Positions 1 through 8,203 of a stretch of 64,000 nt of DNA are shown here, one piece after another. The stretch comes from CAWDVH01 sp963805705. Lineage in GTDB: Bacteria; Actinomycetota; Actinomycetes; Streptosporangiales; Streptosporangiaceae. The position numbers were made by a program, and so were the translations under genes. Position 1 is the stretch's first letter, and each line of letters starts with the position of its first letter. The DNA lies in assembly GCA_963805705.1 (NCBI GenBank), contig CAWDVH010000004.1:1-64000 (forward strand). The letters are read 5' to 3'. Under the pieces are notes generated by a model. It saw only the letters and a list, made by a program, of their open reading frames with translations. It did not search any database and was not told where the DNA came from.

Positions 1-1089
1 GTGACAGTAGCGGTGCTGGACAGCGGCGTCCAGGGCAGCGTCCCCGACCTGCGCGGGGCGGTCGTGCCCGGCGGTGACACCACCGGCGCGGGGACCAGCG
101 GCATGACCGACGACGACCGGACCGAGGACGGGCACGGCACCGCGATGGCCTCCCTGATCGCGGGCCAGGGTCGGGGGACCGGCATGGTCGGCATCGCCCC
201 TCAGGCCAAGATCCTGCCGGTCCGGGTGGGCGGCATGAACGGCATCTCGCCCGGCGGCTCGGCTCAGACGGTCGCGGCCGGCATCAGGTTCGCGGTGAAT
301 CACGGTGCGCAGGTCATCAACATGTCCCTGGGCGGGCCGGCGGGGTCGCCTTTTACCTGTGATCAGGTGGTCCAGGATGCGGTCGCCTACGCGCTGGAGC
401 ACAACGTCGTCCTGGTCGCCGGGGCGGGCAACACACGTAAGACGGGTAATCCGCCGGTGCAGCCCGCATCGTGCGCGGGAGTGCTGGCGGTCGGCGCGGT
501 CAATCCCAGCCTGACGCTATGGTCACGCAGCGAGCGGCAGCCGTATGTGGCCGTGACCGCGCCAGGTAACGAAATCGGCTGGTCGGGGCGCGACGGCAGG
601 TACTTCCCCGACGGGTTCGGCACCAGCCAGGCAGCCGCGTTCGCCTCCGGCGAGGCGGCGCTGGTTCGCTCGCGGTATCCGTCCATGCCCTGGCCGCAGG
701 TGGTGCAGCGGATCATCAACACCACGCTGCGCACGGGCACTACCGTGCCCAGCGTCGGCTTCGGGTACGGGATCATCCAGATCGCGGGCGCGGTGAACGC
801 TTCCCGGTACCCGGTGGCGGCCAGCGCGCCAGATCCCGTATACGCCGCTTACCAGCGATGGCTGGTCTCCCCGGAGGGCACGCACTTCACGTCGTCGTCC
901 CGTGGGCGGCTCCATGCGGCGCGCGGCTCACCGGCCGGGGCACCGGCAGCGGTACCAGCCCAGGCGCCCGGCGGATCGGGCCGCCTGGTCGCGGTGGTCG
1001 CGGTGGTCGCGGTGGTCGCGGTGGTCGCGGCGGGCGGGGCAGCGCTGGCGGTCGCCGTGTCCCGCCGCCGGCTCCGACGCCCGGCCTAG
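1..1089 (+). CDS. Mycosin-like subtilisin-family (S8) serine protease, 5' end missing
   Basis: This is a secreted or membrane-anchored subtilisin-type protease. The catalytic triad is visible: Asp7 in AVLDSGV, His45 in DGHGTAM and Ser209 in FGTSQAAAF, with the oxyanion Asn144 in AGAGN. The Asp sits only seven residues from the first base, so the signal peptide and the start of the domain lie upstream of the window and the GTG at base 1 is probably not the true start. A Pro/Ala-rich stretch, a hydrophobic segment (about residues 325-355) and a basic RRRLRRPA tail form a C-terminal membrane anchor, the architecture of mycosins of type VII (ESX) secretion. The Ser motif GTSQAA differs from the usual GTSxAAP. 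No other ESX gene is visible, so the mycosin assignment is by architecture; a generic S8 protease is the alternative. Confidence 0.8.
   Translation: MTVAVLDSGVQGSVPDLRGAVVPGGDTTGAGTSGMTDDDRTEDGHGTAMASLIAGQGRGTGMVGIAPQAKILPVRVGGMNGISPGGSAQTVAAGIRFAVNHGAQVINMSLGGPAGSPFTCDQVVQDAVAYALEHNVVLVAGAGNTRKTGNPPVQPASCAGVLAVGAVNPSLTLWSRSERQPYVAVTAPGNEIGWSGRDGRYFPDGFGTSQAAAFASGEAALVRSRYPSMPWPQVVQRIINTTLRTGTTVPSVGFGYGIIQIAGAVNASRYPVAASAPDPVYAAYQRWLVSPEGTHFTSSSRGRLHAARGSPAGAPAAVPAQAPGGSGRLVAVVAVVAVVAVVAAGGAALAVAVSRRRLRRPA
988..1031 (+). repeat. 9-bp coding tandem repeat in the mycosin anchor
   Basis: The unit GTCGCGGTG is repeated four times exactly plus a fifth partial copy and encodes Val-Ala-Val repeats, so most of the transmembrane anchor is built from a minisatellite. 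Confidence 0.9.
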
Positions 1090-1191
1090 GACGCCCCGGC
1101 CTACCTGCGCCACGGCCCGGCATGTCAGTTCGGGGTCCGTGCCTTCCGGCCGCTCACGGCGGGTCGCGGCACTCCCGTTTAGGGTGATCTA

Positions 1192-1728
1192 GTGGCCATC
1201 GAGCTGGTCTTTGAGACCCACTCCACGACCGAGGACAACGAGGCGGGACGCGCCACCGGCTGGCTGCCCGGACAGCTGTCCGAACGAGGCCGGGCGCAAG
1301 CTCGCCAGCTGGGGCAACGACGCGGCAGTGACGGGATTACCGCCGTGTTCAGCTCCGATCTGACCCGCGCTGCCCAGACGGCAGCCATCGCCTTCGGCCA
1401 GGCCTCGATCCCGGTGCTCCATGACTGGCGGCTGCGCGAATGCGATTACGGCCAGCGCAACGGGATGCCCGCCGCTGAGCTGCACGCCGGCCGGCGCGAG
1501 CACCTGGACCGGCCCTATCCGGGCGGCGAAAGCTGGTGGCAGGCCATCACGCGCGTCGGCCGGTTCCTCGGCGACCTGCCGCTGCGCTGGAACGGGCAGC
1601 GGATCCTCGTCATCGGTCATGTCGCCACCCGGTGGGGCCTGGACCACTTCATCGCCGGGACCCAGCTCGAGCAACTCGCCGAGCAGGACTTCGCCTGGCA
1701 GGAAGGATGGGAGTACCGGCTCAGCTAG
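1192..1728 (+). CDS. Histidine phosphatase family protein
   Basis: A 178-residue member of the phosphoglycerate-mutase-like histidine phosphatase superfamily. The phosphoacceptor His10 lies in FETHSTTEDN, where the usual Arg-His-Gly is replaced by Thr-His-Ser. The second catalytic His is in VIGHVATRW, and an acidic motif occurs in LRECDYGQRN. The GTG start is preceded by AGGGTGATC, a good match to the anti-Shine-Dalgarno complement. Substrate cannot be inferred; small phosphoesters are usual for the family. It stands alone, with convergent adenosine deaminase downstream. Confidence 0.85.
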   Translation: MAIELVFETHSTTEDNEAGRATGWLPGQLSERGRAQARQLGQRRGSDGITAVFSSDLTRAAQTAAIAFGQASIPVLHDWRLRECDYGQRNGMPAAELHAGRREHLDRPYPGGESWWQAITRVGRFLGDLPLRWNGQRILVIGHVATRWGLDHFIAGTQLEQLAEQDFAWQEGWEYRLS

Positions 1729-1765
1729 CCAAAGTAACCCAGCCACCTCAGTGTCCTGCCCGGGA

Positions 1766-2860
1766 TTACCGGTCATCGGCCTGGGGCGCCAGGCGAGGCC
1801 CGGGCGCGCGTTCAGCCGCCTGCTGGCCGGCGATGACCTGGTCGTCGCGCAGCCACGCGTCGATCCCGGCCAGCAGGCGCGAGCGGGTCTGCGGCGGAGC
1901 CGCCGAGCCGCGCACCGACATCCGCGCGAGCTCGGCGAGCTCGTCGTCGGACAGCCCCTGCGCCTGCCGGGCCAGCTCGTACTGGGCCGTCAGCCGCGCG
2001 CCGAACAGCAGCGGATCGTCGGCACCGAGCGCGACCGGTATGCCCGCCTCGGTCAGAGCCCGCAGCGGGACATCTCTAGCGGTGGCGGCGACCCCGAGAG
2101 CGACATTGGAGGTGGGGCACACTTCGAGGGTGATGCCGGCGGCTGCTATCCGTTTTGTCAAGGATGTGTCGTTTACCGCGGCGACCCCGTGCCCGATGCG
2201 GTCGGCGCGCAGCTTGTCCACGCACGCCAGGACGCTGGCCGGGCCGGCCAGCTCGCCGCCATGCGGAACCGAGAGCAGGCCGGCCCGCGCGGCGATCCGG
2301 AAAGCGGGCGCGAAGTCGGCGGCCGCCCCCCTCCGCTCGTCGCTGGACAAGCCGAAGCCGACCACGCCGTGCCCGGCATACCGGCCAGCGAGCCGGGCCA
2401 GCGTGCGCGCCTCCAGGGGATGCTTGGTGCGGTTGGCGGCGATGATCACGCCGATCCCGGTGCCGGTCGCCGCGGCCGCCGCCCCGGCCGCGTCGAGGAC
2501 AAGCTCCACCGTAGGCGTCAGGCCGCCGAACCGGCCCGCGTAGCCGGAGGGATCCACCTGGATCTCCAGCCAGCCCGATCCTTCCTCCTGCTCGTCCCGC
2601 GCCGCCTCGAGCAGCAGACGGCGCACGTCAGCTTGGGTGCGGATGACTGACCGGGCGATGTCGTAAAGCCGCTGGAAGCGGAACCAGCCGCGCTCGTCGG
2701 TTCCCCTCAGCGTGGGCGGCCAGTCCGCGGCCAGGGCTTCCGGCAGGTGGATCCCGTGCTCCCCGGCCAGCTCGACCAGGGTGACGTGACGCATCGCGCC
2801 GGTGAAATGCAGATGCAGATGCGCCTTGGGGAGGGCATCAAGCGGCCGGGCCATCGCCAT
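1766..2860 (-). CDS. add: Adenosine deaminase
   Basis: A 364-residue metal-dependent deaminase that converts adenosine or deoxyadenosine to inosine in purine salvage. Family motifs appear in order: the metal-binding KAHLHLHFTG at the N-terminus, the HGGE catalytic motif near the middle, RIGHG, CPTSNVAL and LGADDPLLFG. The last motif is usually SxNTDDP; here Ala-Asp-Asp is kept but Asn-Thr is replaced, so 'adenosine deaminase family' with adenosine as the probable substrate is the safe reading. It is read toward the histidine phosphatase and lies downstream of the aminotransferase gene on the same strand (56 bases apart), so the two may be cotranscribed. Confidence 0.88.
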   Translation of the reverse strand: MAMARPLDALPKAHLHLHFTGAMRHVTLVELAGEHGIHLPEALAADWPPTLRGTDERGWFRFQRLYDIARSVIRTQADVRRLLLEAARDEQEEGSGWLEIQVDPSGYAGRFGGLTPTVELVLDAAGAAAAATGTGIGVIIAANRTKHPLEARTLARLAGRYAGHGVVGFGLSSDERRGAAADFAPAFRIAARAGLLSVPHGGELAGPASVLACVDKLRADRIGHGVAAVNDTSLTKRIAAAGITLEVCPTSNVALGVAATARDVPLRALTEAGIPVALGADDPLLFGARLTAQYELARQAQGLSDDELAELARMSVRGSAAPPQTRSRLLAGIDAWLRDDQVIAGQQAAERAPGPRLAPQADDR

Positions 2861-2916
2861 AGTCTGGCAGCCGGTGACAGCCTCCTCGCCCGGCCCAGCG
2901 TCTCAGCGGGCGTGCG

Positions 2917-4128
2917 TCAGTGCGCCTGGGCGAGCAGCTTGCCGATCCGGGCGATCCCTTCCACGAGATCCGCGTCTCCCAGGGCGCAGGACAGGCGGAA
3001 GTATCCCTGGGTGCCGAACGCCTCGCCGGGCACCACCGCTACATCGGCTTCCTCCAGGATGACCTCGGCCAGCTCGACGCTGGTCTGGGGCCGCCGTCCC
3101 GCGATGGTCCGGCCGAGGACTCCCTTGACGGACGGGTAGCAGTAGAAGGCGCCCTCGGGCAGCGGGCAGAGCACGCCGGGAATCTCGTTGAGCATGCCGG
3201 TCATGAGGAGCCTGCGGCGGTCGAATGCCGCCCGCATCACCGCGACCGCGGACAGGTCGCCGGACACCGCCTCCAGGGCCGCCGCCTGGGCCACATTGCA
3301 GACATTAGAGGTCAGATGCGACTGGAGGTTCCCGGCTGCCTTGGTCACGTCGGCGGGGGCGATCATCCAGCCCACCCGCCAGCCGGTCATCGCGTAGGTC
3401 TTGGCCGTGCCGTTCAGCACGACGCAGCGGTCAGCGATCTGCGGCGCCACGACCGGCATGGAGACGAACCGCGCGTCGCCGTAGACCAGGTGCTCGTAGA
3501 TCTCGTCGGTGATGACCCAGATGCCGGTCTGGGCGGCCCAGCGGCCGATCTCGGCGACCAGCTCCGGCGGGTAGACCGCGCCGGTCGGATTCGAGGGCGA
3601 GACGAACAGCAGCGCCTTGGTGCGCTCAGTGCGGTGCGCCTCGAGCTGCTCGACCGAGGTCAGGTAGCCGGAGTTCTCGTCGGTCATGACGGTCACCGGC
3701 CTGCCGCCGGCCAGCGCGATCGACTCCGGGTACGTAGTCCAGTACGGGGTGGGCAGCAGTACCTCGTCGCCGGGGTCGAGCAGCGTCGCGAAAGCCTCAT
3801 AGACGGCCTGCTTGCCGCCATTGGTGATCAGGACCTCGGCCGGGGAAACCTGCAGGCCCGAGTCCCTGGCCGTCTTGACCGCGACGGCTTCCCGCAGCTC
3901 GGGCAGGCCGGCGGCCGGGGTGTACTTGTGGAATCTGGGCTCCGCGCAGGCACGGGCCGCGGCCTGGACGATGTAGTCAGGAGTGGGGAAGTCAGGCTCG
4001 CCGGCGCCGAAGGCGATCACGGGCCGCCCGGCCGCCTTGAGCGCTTTTGCCCTGGCATCCACCGCCAGCGTGGCCGACTCGGTGATAGCGGACACTCGGG
4101 CAGAGGTTCTGTGGTGTGTGGGAGCCAT
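2917..4128 (-). CDS. aspC: Pyridoxal-phosphate aminotransferase (aspartate aminotransferase type)
   Basis: A 403-residue class I aminotransferase. The PLP Schiff-base lysine is Lys243 in NGTAKTYAMTGW. Upstream are the substrate-contact FGAGEPDFPTP motif near residue 40, SPSNPTGAVY near 180 and the PLP-ring Asp in TDEIYEHL near 208. The C-terminal Arg that binds the substrate carboxylate is in FRLSCA. Proteins with this pattern usually transfer the amino group between aspartate and 2-oxoglutarate, although prephenate and broad-range aminotransferases look alike. The gene is divergent from tRNA-Trp and secE, an arrangement conserved in streptomycetes and relatives. Confidence 0.88.
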   Translation of the reverse strand: MAPTHHRTSARVSAITESATLAVDARAKALKAAGRPVIAFGAGEPDFPTPDYIVQAAARACAEPRFHKYTPAAGLPELREAVAVKTARDSGLQVSPAEVLITNGGKQAVYEAFATLLDPGDEVLLPTPYWTTYPESIALAGGRPVTVMTDENSGYLTSVEQLEAHRTERTKALLFVSPSNPTGAVYPPELVAEIGRWAAQTGIWVITDEIYEHLVYGDARFVSMPVVAPQIADRCVVLNGTAKTYAMTGWRVGWMIAPADVTKAAGNLQSHLTSNVCNVAQAAALEAVSGDLSAVAVMRAAFDRRRLLMTGMLNEIPGVLCPLPEGAFYCYPSVKGVLGRTIAGRRPQTSVELAEVILEEADVAVVPGEAFGTQGYFRLSCALGDADLVEGIARIGKLLAQAH

Positions 4129-4269
4129 GACCTCTATGGTGGCATCTCCAGCTGGATGCCCGGCGCATATAATGGCTCAGGCGGGCGGCATTTAGGGCTC
4201 AGCCCTGGGGCATTAACGGCTCAGCCGGGAGCCGCGAGGATCAAGGTTGCGCATCGGCCGTGGTGACGG

Positions 4270-4300
4270 TTCGACGCCGGGGGTGGCAGGCAAGTACACT
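4270..4300 (+). promoter_or_regulatory. Possible promoter for tRNA-Trp/secE
   Basis: TTCGAC at 4270 and TACACT at 4295 are separated by 19 bp, 57 bp upstream of the tRNA. The -35 match and spacing are imperfect, so this is a candidate only. Confidence 0.4.
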
Positions 4301-4356
4301 TCAGCATCTGGTGGCGGTCCACCAGGTGGCCGGTGCATGCCCGCACGGGCCTTCAG

Positions 4357-4430
4357 AGGGCAGTAGCTCAACTGGCTAGAGTCCCGGTCTCCAAAACCGG
4401 CGGTTGGGGGTTCGAGTCCCTCCTGCCCTG
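4357..4430 (+). tRNA. tRNA-Trp (anticodon CCA)
   Basis: The acceptor stem pairs AGGGCAG (4357-4363) with CTGCCCT (4423-4429), followed by discriminator G4430; CCA is not encoded. The anticodon stem CCGGT/ACCGG (4384-4388 and 4396-4400) encloses CTCCAAA, giving anticodon CCA at 4391-4393. The T-arm contains GTTCGAGTC. tRNA-Trp immediately before secE is the usual actinobacterial arrangement. Confidence 0.97.
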
Positions 4431-4506
4431 CGATTGCGGCTCGTGAACCTCGCGGGCCTATGGCGGCGCAAGCCGACAAGTGATTAGCTCTGCTCAGGTG
4501 AGGACA

Positions 4507-4758
4507 TTGGCAACTCAGACACGTGGCTCGGCCGCAGACAAGTCGCCGAAGTCCGGCCGCCCGGCCAAGGCGGACCGGACCACTCCGGCCTTGTTCGTGC
4601 GGCAGGTTGTCGCTGAACTGCGCAAGGTCATCTGGCCGACCCGCAAGGAGCTTGTCACCTACACGACGGTCGCCCTGGTCTTCATCCTGATCATGGTGGG
4701 CATCGTGACTAGCCTGGACTACGGGTTCACCAAGCTGGTGCTCGTTGTCTTCGGCTAA
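4507..4758 (+). CDS. secE: Preprotein translocase subunit SecE
   Basis: A small (about 83-residue) single-span subunit of the SecYEG translocon. The conserved amphipathic segment VAELRKVIWPTRKELVTYT precedes one transmembrane helix in the C-terminal third. I prefer the TTG start at 4507 because AGGTGA, complementary to the 16S rRNA end, lies five bases upstream. In-frame GTG codons at 4498 and 4480 are alternatives without a good ribosome site. It is followed by nusG, with which it is normally cotranscribed. Confidence 0.9.
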   Translation: MATQTRGSAADKSPKSGRPAKADRTTPALFVRQVVAELRKVIWPTRKELVTYTTVALVFILIMVGIVTSLDYGFTKLVLVVFG

Positions 4759-4896
4759 GGCCTGACCGCCTGACCGGCTGAGCAGTGGGCGTGCGCCGCG
4801 CGTGGCAGCATGATCACGCGAGCCGCGCGGGCCGCCAGGCCACGACCGGCGCCGCCAGGATGAGCGCGCCCGAAAGAGCGGAGAGAAAGAGCTACC

Positions 4897-5722
4897 GTGT
4901 CCGAGTCCGAATTGCAGGTCGGTAACCATACGGCCGAGCGTGCCGCCGATGTCAGCGCCAATGGCGCCGAGGCCGGCGTGAGTGAGCCGGAAACCGTCGC
5001 TGCCGCGGACGAGGGGGCGCAGGATGCCCTCGCGGCTGAGGATTTTGATGCGGCTGAGCGCCGATGAGGCTGTACCGGCCGATGAGGCTGTACCGGCCGA
5101 TGAGGCTGAGTCGGCCGATGAGGCTGAGCTAGAGGCCGACCCGGTCGGCGAGTTCAAGTCTGAGCTGCGGCTGCTCCCCGGTGACTGGTACGTGGTGCAC
5201 TCCTACGCCGGATACGAGAACCGGGTCAGGACGAACCTGGAGAGCCGTACCCAGTCCCTCAACATGGAGGAGCACATCTTCCAGATCGAGGTGCCCGTTC
5301 ACGACGTGATCGAGATAAAGGGCGGCAAGCGCCAGCAGGTCCAGGAGAAGGTCCTGCCGGGCTACATCCTGGTCCGCATGGACCTTACCGACGAGTCGTG
5401 GGCCGCCGTGCGCAATACGCCGGGAGTCACGGGCTTTGTCGGGCTGTCCAGCCGCCCATCGCCGCTCAGCCTGGACGAGGTCGCGACGCTGCTCGCTCCG
5501 GTGCCGGAGGAGAAGGCGGCCAAGAAGGCCGAGACCCTCCGCGCCGCCGCCGTCGACTTCGAGGTGGGCCAGTCCGTCACGGTGATGGACGGCCCGTTCG
5601 CCACGCTTCCGGCTACCGTGAACGAGATCAACCCCGACACCCAGAAGCTCAAGGTGCTCGTGTCGATCTTCGGCCGCGAGACGCCGGTCGAGCTCTCCTT
5701 CGACCAGGTCAGCAAGATCTGA
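4897..5722 (+). CDS. nusG: Transcription termination/antitermination factor NusG, reading frame shifted once
   Basis: NusG binds RNA polymerase and couples it to Rho and ribosomes. The NGN domain begins at GDWYVVHSYAGYENRV, and a KOW domain (VGQSVTVMDGPFATLP) ends the protein. Actinobacterial NusG has a long acidic N-terminal tail. Here the tail starts at GTG 4897 (after GGAGAG) but its frame runs into TGA at 5065-5067. The core is read in another frame, joining at about 5059, where one extra C in GCTGAGCGCC explains the shift. Removing that base gives one continuous acidic tail and core. In the sequence as given, only a later start in the second frame (for example GTG 4979-4985) would yield the core, with an unnatural basic N-terminus. 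Confidence 0.85.
5060..5131 (+). repeat. 18-bp tandem repeat in the nusG acidic tail
   Basis: Four units of GCCGATGAGGCTGTACCG, the last two with changes, encode Ala-Asp-Glu-Ala repeats. The apparent nusG frameshift lies directly at the repeat's left edge. Confidence 0.88.
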
Positions 5723-5811
5723 CCGGACCGCCCGGCCAGCACACGCCCGGCCAGCACATGCCAGATCAGTACACCATCAGGTACGACCAGTGAAGGTAAG
5801 GACCCAGGTAG

Positions 5812-6246
5812 ATGGCTCCGAGGAAGAAGAAGGTAGCTGCAATCGTCAAGGTGCAGCTGAACGCGGGAGCGGCCACCCCGGCGCCGCCGGTAGGCACGGC
5901 GCTTGGGCCGCACGGCGTGAACATCATGGATTTCGTCAAGCAGTACAACACCGCGACCGACACCCAGCGCGGGAATGTTATCCCCGTAGAGATCACTATC
6001 TACGAGGACAGATCGTTCACCTTCATCACGAAGACGCCGCCGGCGCCTGAGCTGATCAAGAAGGCTGCTGGTGTCCAGAAGGGCAGCGGCGAGCCGCACA
6101 AGACGAAGGTCGGCAAGATGACCAAGGCGCAGGTTCGCGAGATCGCGCAGGTCAAGATGCCAGACCTGAATGCCACCAGCATCGACGCGGCCGAGAAGAT
6201 CATCGCGGGAACCGCTCGCTCGATGGGCATTACCGTCGAGGGCTGA
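5812..6246 (+). CDS. rplK: 50S ribosomal protein L11
   Basis: A 144-residue protein of the GTPase-associated centre on 23S rRNA, needed for factor-dependent GTP hydrolysis and for (p)ppGpp synthesis by RelA-type enzymes. The N-terminal domain has the conserved proline-rich [18 protein letters not shown], which forms the thiostrepton site with rRNA. The C-terminal RNA-binding domain ends [20 protein letters not shown]. Length and both domains are normal. Confidence 0.97.
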
Positions 6247-6247
6247 A

Positions 6248-6286
6248 CGACCAGGCCTGACGACCAGGCCTGACGACCAGGCCTGA
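6248..6286 (+). repeat. 13-bp tandem repeat between rplK and rplA
   Basis: CGACCAGGCCTGA occurs three times exactly, followed by degenerate GAACGA-type copies to about 6320. It is untranslated and lies in the 183-bp gap before rplA. Confidence 0.9.
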
Positions 6287-6429
6287 ACGAGAGTTGAACG
6301 ACGAGGGCTGAACGACAGGAGTTCGGTCCCCTGAACCATCCGGTCCCTGGCCAGTCAGGGCTCCGGCTAGTGGCAGGGCCAGCGCTGGCCCGCTGACCAC
6401 GACCTCCTCGGTCATTAAGGAGACTGACA

Positions 6430-7155
6430 GTGAAGCGCAGCAAGGCATATCGCCAGGCGGAAGAGTCCATCGAGCCGGAGAAGCTGTACACCCCGGCCGA
6501 GGCAGTAGCCCTGGCCAGGAAGGCCAAGATCACCAAGTTCGATCCGACCGTCGAGGTCGCCCTGCGGCTCGGCGTGGACCCGCGCAAGGCCGATCAGATG
6601 GTCCGCGGCACCGTTAACCTGCCGCACGGGACCGGCAAGACGGCCCGCGTCCTGGCGTTCGCGACGGGTGACCGGGCCGAAGAGGCCCGCGCTGCGGGCG
6701 CCGACTACGTCGGCGCGGATGACCTGATCGAGCGCATCCAGGGGGGTTTCCTCGACTTCGACGCGGTGGTCGCCACGCCCGACCTGATGGGCAAGGTAGG
6801 GCGCCTCGGCCGGGTTCTCGGCCCGCGCGGTCTCATGCCCAACCCCAAGACGGGCACGGTCACGGTCAACGTCGGCAAGGCCGTCTCCGACATCAAGGGC
6901 GGGAAGATCGAGTTCCGGGTCGACCGGCACGGCAACCTGCACTTCGTGATCGGCAAGGCGTCGTTCGACGACCGCGCCCTGGTGGAGAACTACGCCGCGG
7001 CCATCGACGAGGTGATCCGGCTCAAGCCGGCCGCCGCCAAGGGCCGCTACCTCAGGAAGGTCACCCTCGCCACCACGATGGGCCCGGGGATCTTGATCGA
7101 CCCCAGCATCACCCGCGGGCTGACGGCTGAATTTGAGGATGCCGCCGCGAACTGA
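6430..7155 (+). CDS. rplA: 50S ribosomal protein L1
   Basis: A 241-residue protein of the mobile L1 stalk, which guides deacylated tRNA out of the E site; in many bacteria it also represses its own operon. The conserved GPRGLMPNPKTGTVT segment and the KGGKIEFRVDRHGNLHFVIGK region are intact. The GTG start follows TAAGGAGACTGACA, a strong ribosome site. Confidence 0.97.
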   Translation: MKRSKAYRQAEESIEPEKLYTPAEAVALARKAKITKFDPTVEVALRLGVDPRKADQMVRGTVNLPHGTGKTARVLAFATGDRAEEARAAGADYVGADDLIERIQGGFLDFDAVVATPDLMGKVGRLGRVLGPRGLMPNPKTGTVTVNVGKAVSDIKGGKIEFRVDRHGNLHFVIGKASFDDRALVENYAAAIDEVIRLKPAAAKGRYLRKVTLATTMGPGILIDPSITRGLTAEFEDAAAN

Positions 7156-7189
7156 TTTGGCGGCCGCGCCCATTGCCGCGTACGCTGTC

Positions 7190-7352
7190 GATTTGCCAAA
7201 GACCGTCGGCTGCCGCCGCGCACCAGCGCGGCGGCCGAAGGCTCGCCAGTGCGAGCGGCCTGCGCAGGTGAACGTGCTGAGCCTCCGCCCTGGTGCTTTC
7301 CGCCGGGCGGCGACAACGCCCCGTGCGCCTGGCGCCGGGGCGTCCGTATTTT
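7190..7352 (+). ncRNA. L10 leader (autoregulatory rplJ-rplL mRNA leader)
   Basis: The 273-bp gap before rplJ begins with CCAAAGACCGTCGGCTGCCG, arms GCCGCCGCGC/GCGCGGCGGC, then AAGGCTCGCC and CTGCGCAGGTGAA. This order matches the bacterial L10 leader, the kink-turn RNA that binds the L10(L12) complex. An attenuator-like hairpin at 7317-7352 follows. I infer feedback control of rplJ-rplL by L10. The outer boundaries are approximate. Confidence 0.75.
7317..7352 (+). terminator. Attenuator-like hairpin before rplJ
   Basis: CGCCCCGTGCGCC pairs with GGCGCCGGGGCG across a very short loop, and the stem is followed by TCCGTATTTT, the most T-rich run in the leader. It is placed where an L10-controlled attenuator would act. 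Confidence 0.65.
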
Positions 7353-7428
7353 GCTGAGCCTTCGCCGACTCCGGATGTAGCCGGGAGTCTCCCGCCCTGC
7401 GGGAGCCCCGGAACGAGAAGGGAGGCCC

Positions 7429-8091
7429 ATGGCGAGGGCGGAAAAGGTGACCGCGGTCGCCGAGCTGACCGAGCGGTTCCAGACCTCGGCAGGCGCGGTG
7501 CTGACTGAGTACCGGGGGCTGACCGTGGCCCAGCTCGGCGAGCTGCGCCAATCGCTCGGCGATCACGCCACGTTCTCAGTGGTGAAGAACACGCTCACCA
7601 AGCTTGCTGCCGCGGACGCCGGCGTCGCCGGCGACCTGACGCAGATGCTGTCCGGCCCCTCCGCGATCGCCTTCGTGTCCGGGGATGTCGTCGAGGCAGC
7701 CAAGGGGCTGCGTGACTTCTCGAAGGCGAACCCGTTCCTGGTGATCAAGGGCGGTGTTCTCGACGGCAAGATGCTGACGCCGGCCGAGATTGTGCAGCTC
7801 GCTGACCTTGAGCCCCGCGAGGTGCTGCTGGCCAAGCTGGCCGGCGCCATGAAGGCGTCGATGGCAGGCGCCGCCGCCACGTTCGCGGCTCTCCCCGTTC
7901 AGATGGCCAGGCTGCTCGCGGCTCTCGAGGAGAAGCGCGCTGCGGAGGCACCGGCTGCCGAGGCACCGGCTGCGGAGGCACCAGCCGCCGAGGCACCGGC
8001 TGCGGAGGCACCAGCCGCCGAGGCACCGGCTGCGGAGGCACCAGCCGCCGAGGCACCAGCCGACGCGAGTGCCGGGGACGAGTCAGGCTAG
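7429..8091 (+). CDS. rplJ: 50S ribosomal protein L10, with alanine/proline/glutamate repeat tail
   Basis: L10 forms the base of the L7/L12 stalk. The N-terminal rRNA-binding domain (TEYRGLTVAQLGELR near residue 25, VVKNTLTKLA near 50) and the C-terminal helix that carries L12 dimers (MARLLAALEEKRAAE) are normal. Beyond the usual end near residue 172, the protein carries eight AAEAP units and an acidic ADASAGDESG end, about 50 extra residues. The ATG follows GAAGGGAGGCCC. The tail is acidic and probably disordered; its role is unknown. Confidence 0.96.
   Translation: MARAEKVTAVAELTERFQTSAGAVLTEYRGLTVAQLGELRQSLGDHATFSVVKNTLTKLAAADAGVAGDLTQMLSGPSAIAFVSGDVVEAAKGLRDFSKANPFLVIKGGVLDGKMLTPAEIVQLADLEPREVLLAKLAGAMKASMAGAAATFAALPVQMARLLAALEEKRAAEAPAAEAPAAEAPAAEAPAAEAPAAEAPAAEAPAAEAPADASAGDESG
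7939..8058 (+). repeat. Eight 15-bp repeats at the rplJ 3' end
   Basis: GC(T/C)GC(G/C)GAGGCACC(G/A) repeats in frame eight times, with a 30-bp higher-order alternation of two unit variants. This indicates expansion by unequal crossing-over or slippage. Confidence 0.95.
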
Positions 8092-8203
8092 CGGCAAGCC
8101 AACGGCGACGGCTGACCGGTTCGGGTGAACCGGGACTTCGGAAAGACACGCCGGTGGCCCGCAGGCCGCCGGCCGGACTTAGGAATGAAAGAGGAAGCAC
8201 CAC

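Noticed and set aside
4213..5157. Long minus-strand open frame over tRNA-Trp, secE and nusG
   Set aside because: It overlaps well-supported genes and reads as low-complexity Ser/Ala from the nusG repeat; no domain pattern.
7939..8058. CRISPR-like array
   Set aside because: The 15-bp units are contiguous and in frame with rplJ, without spacers.
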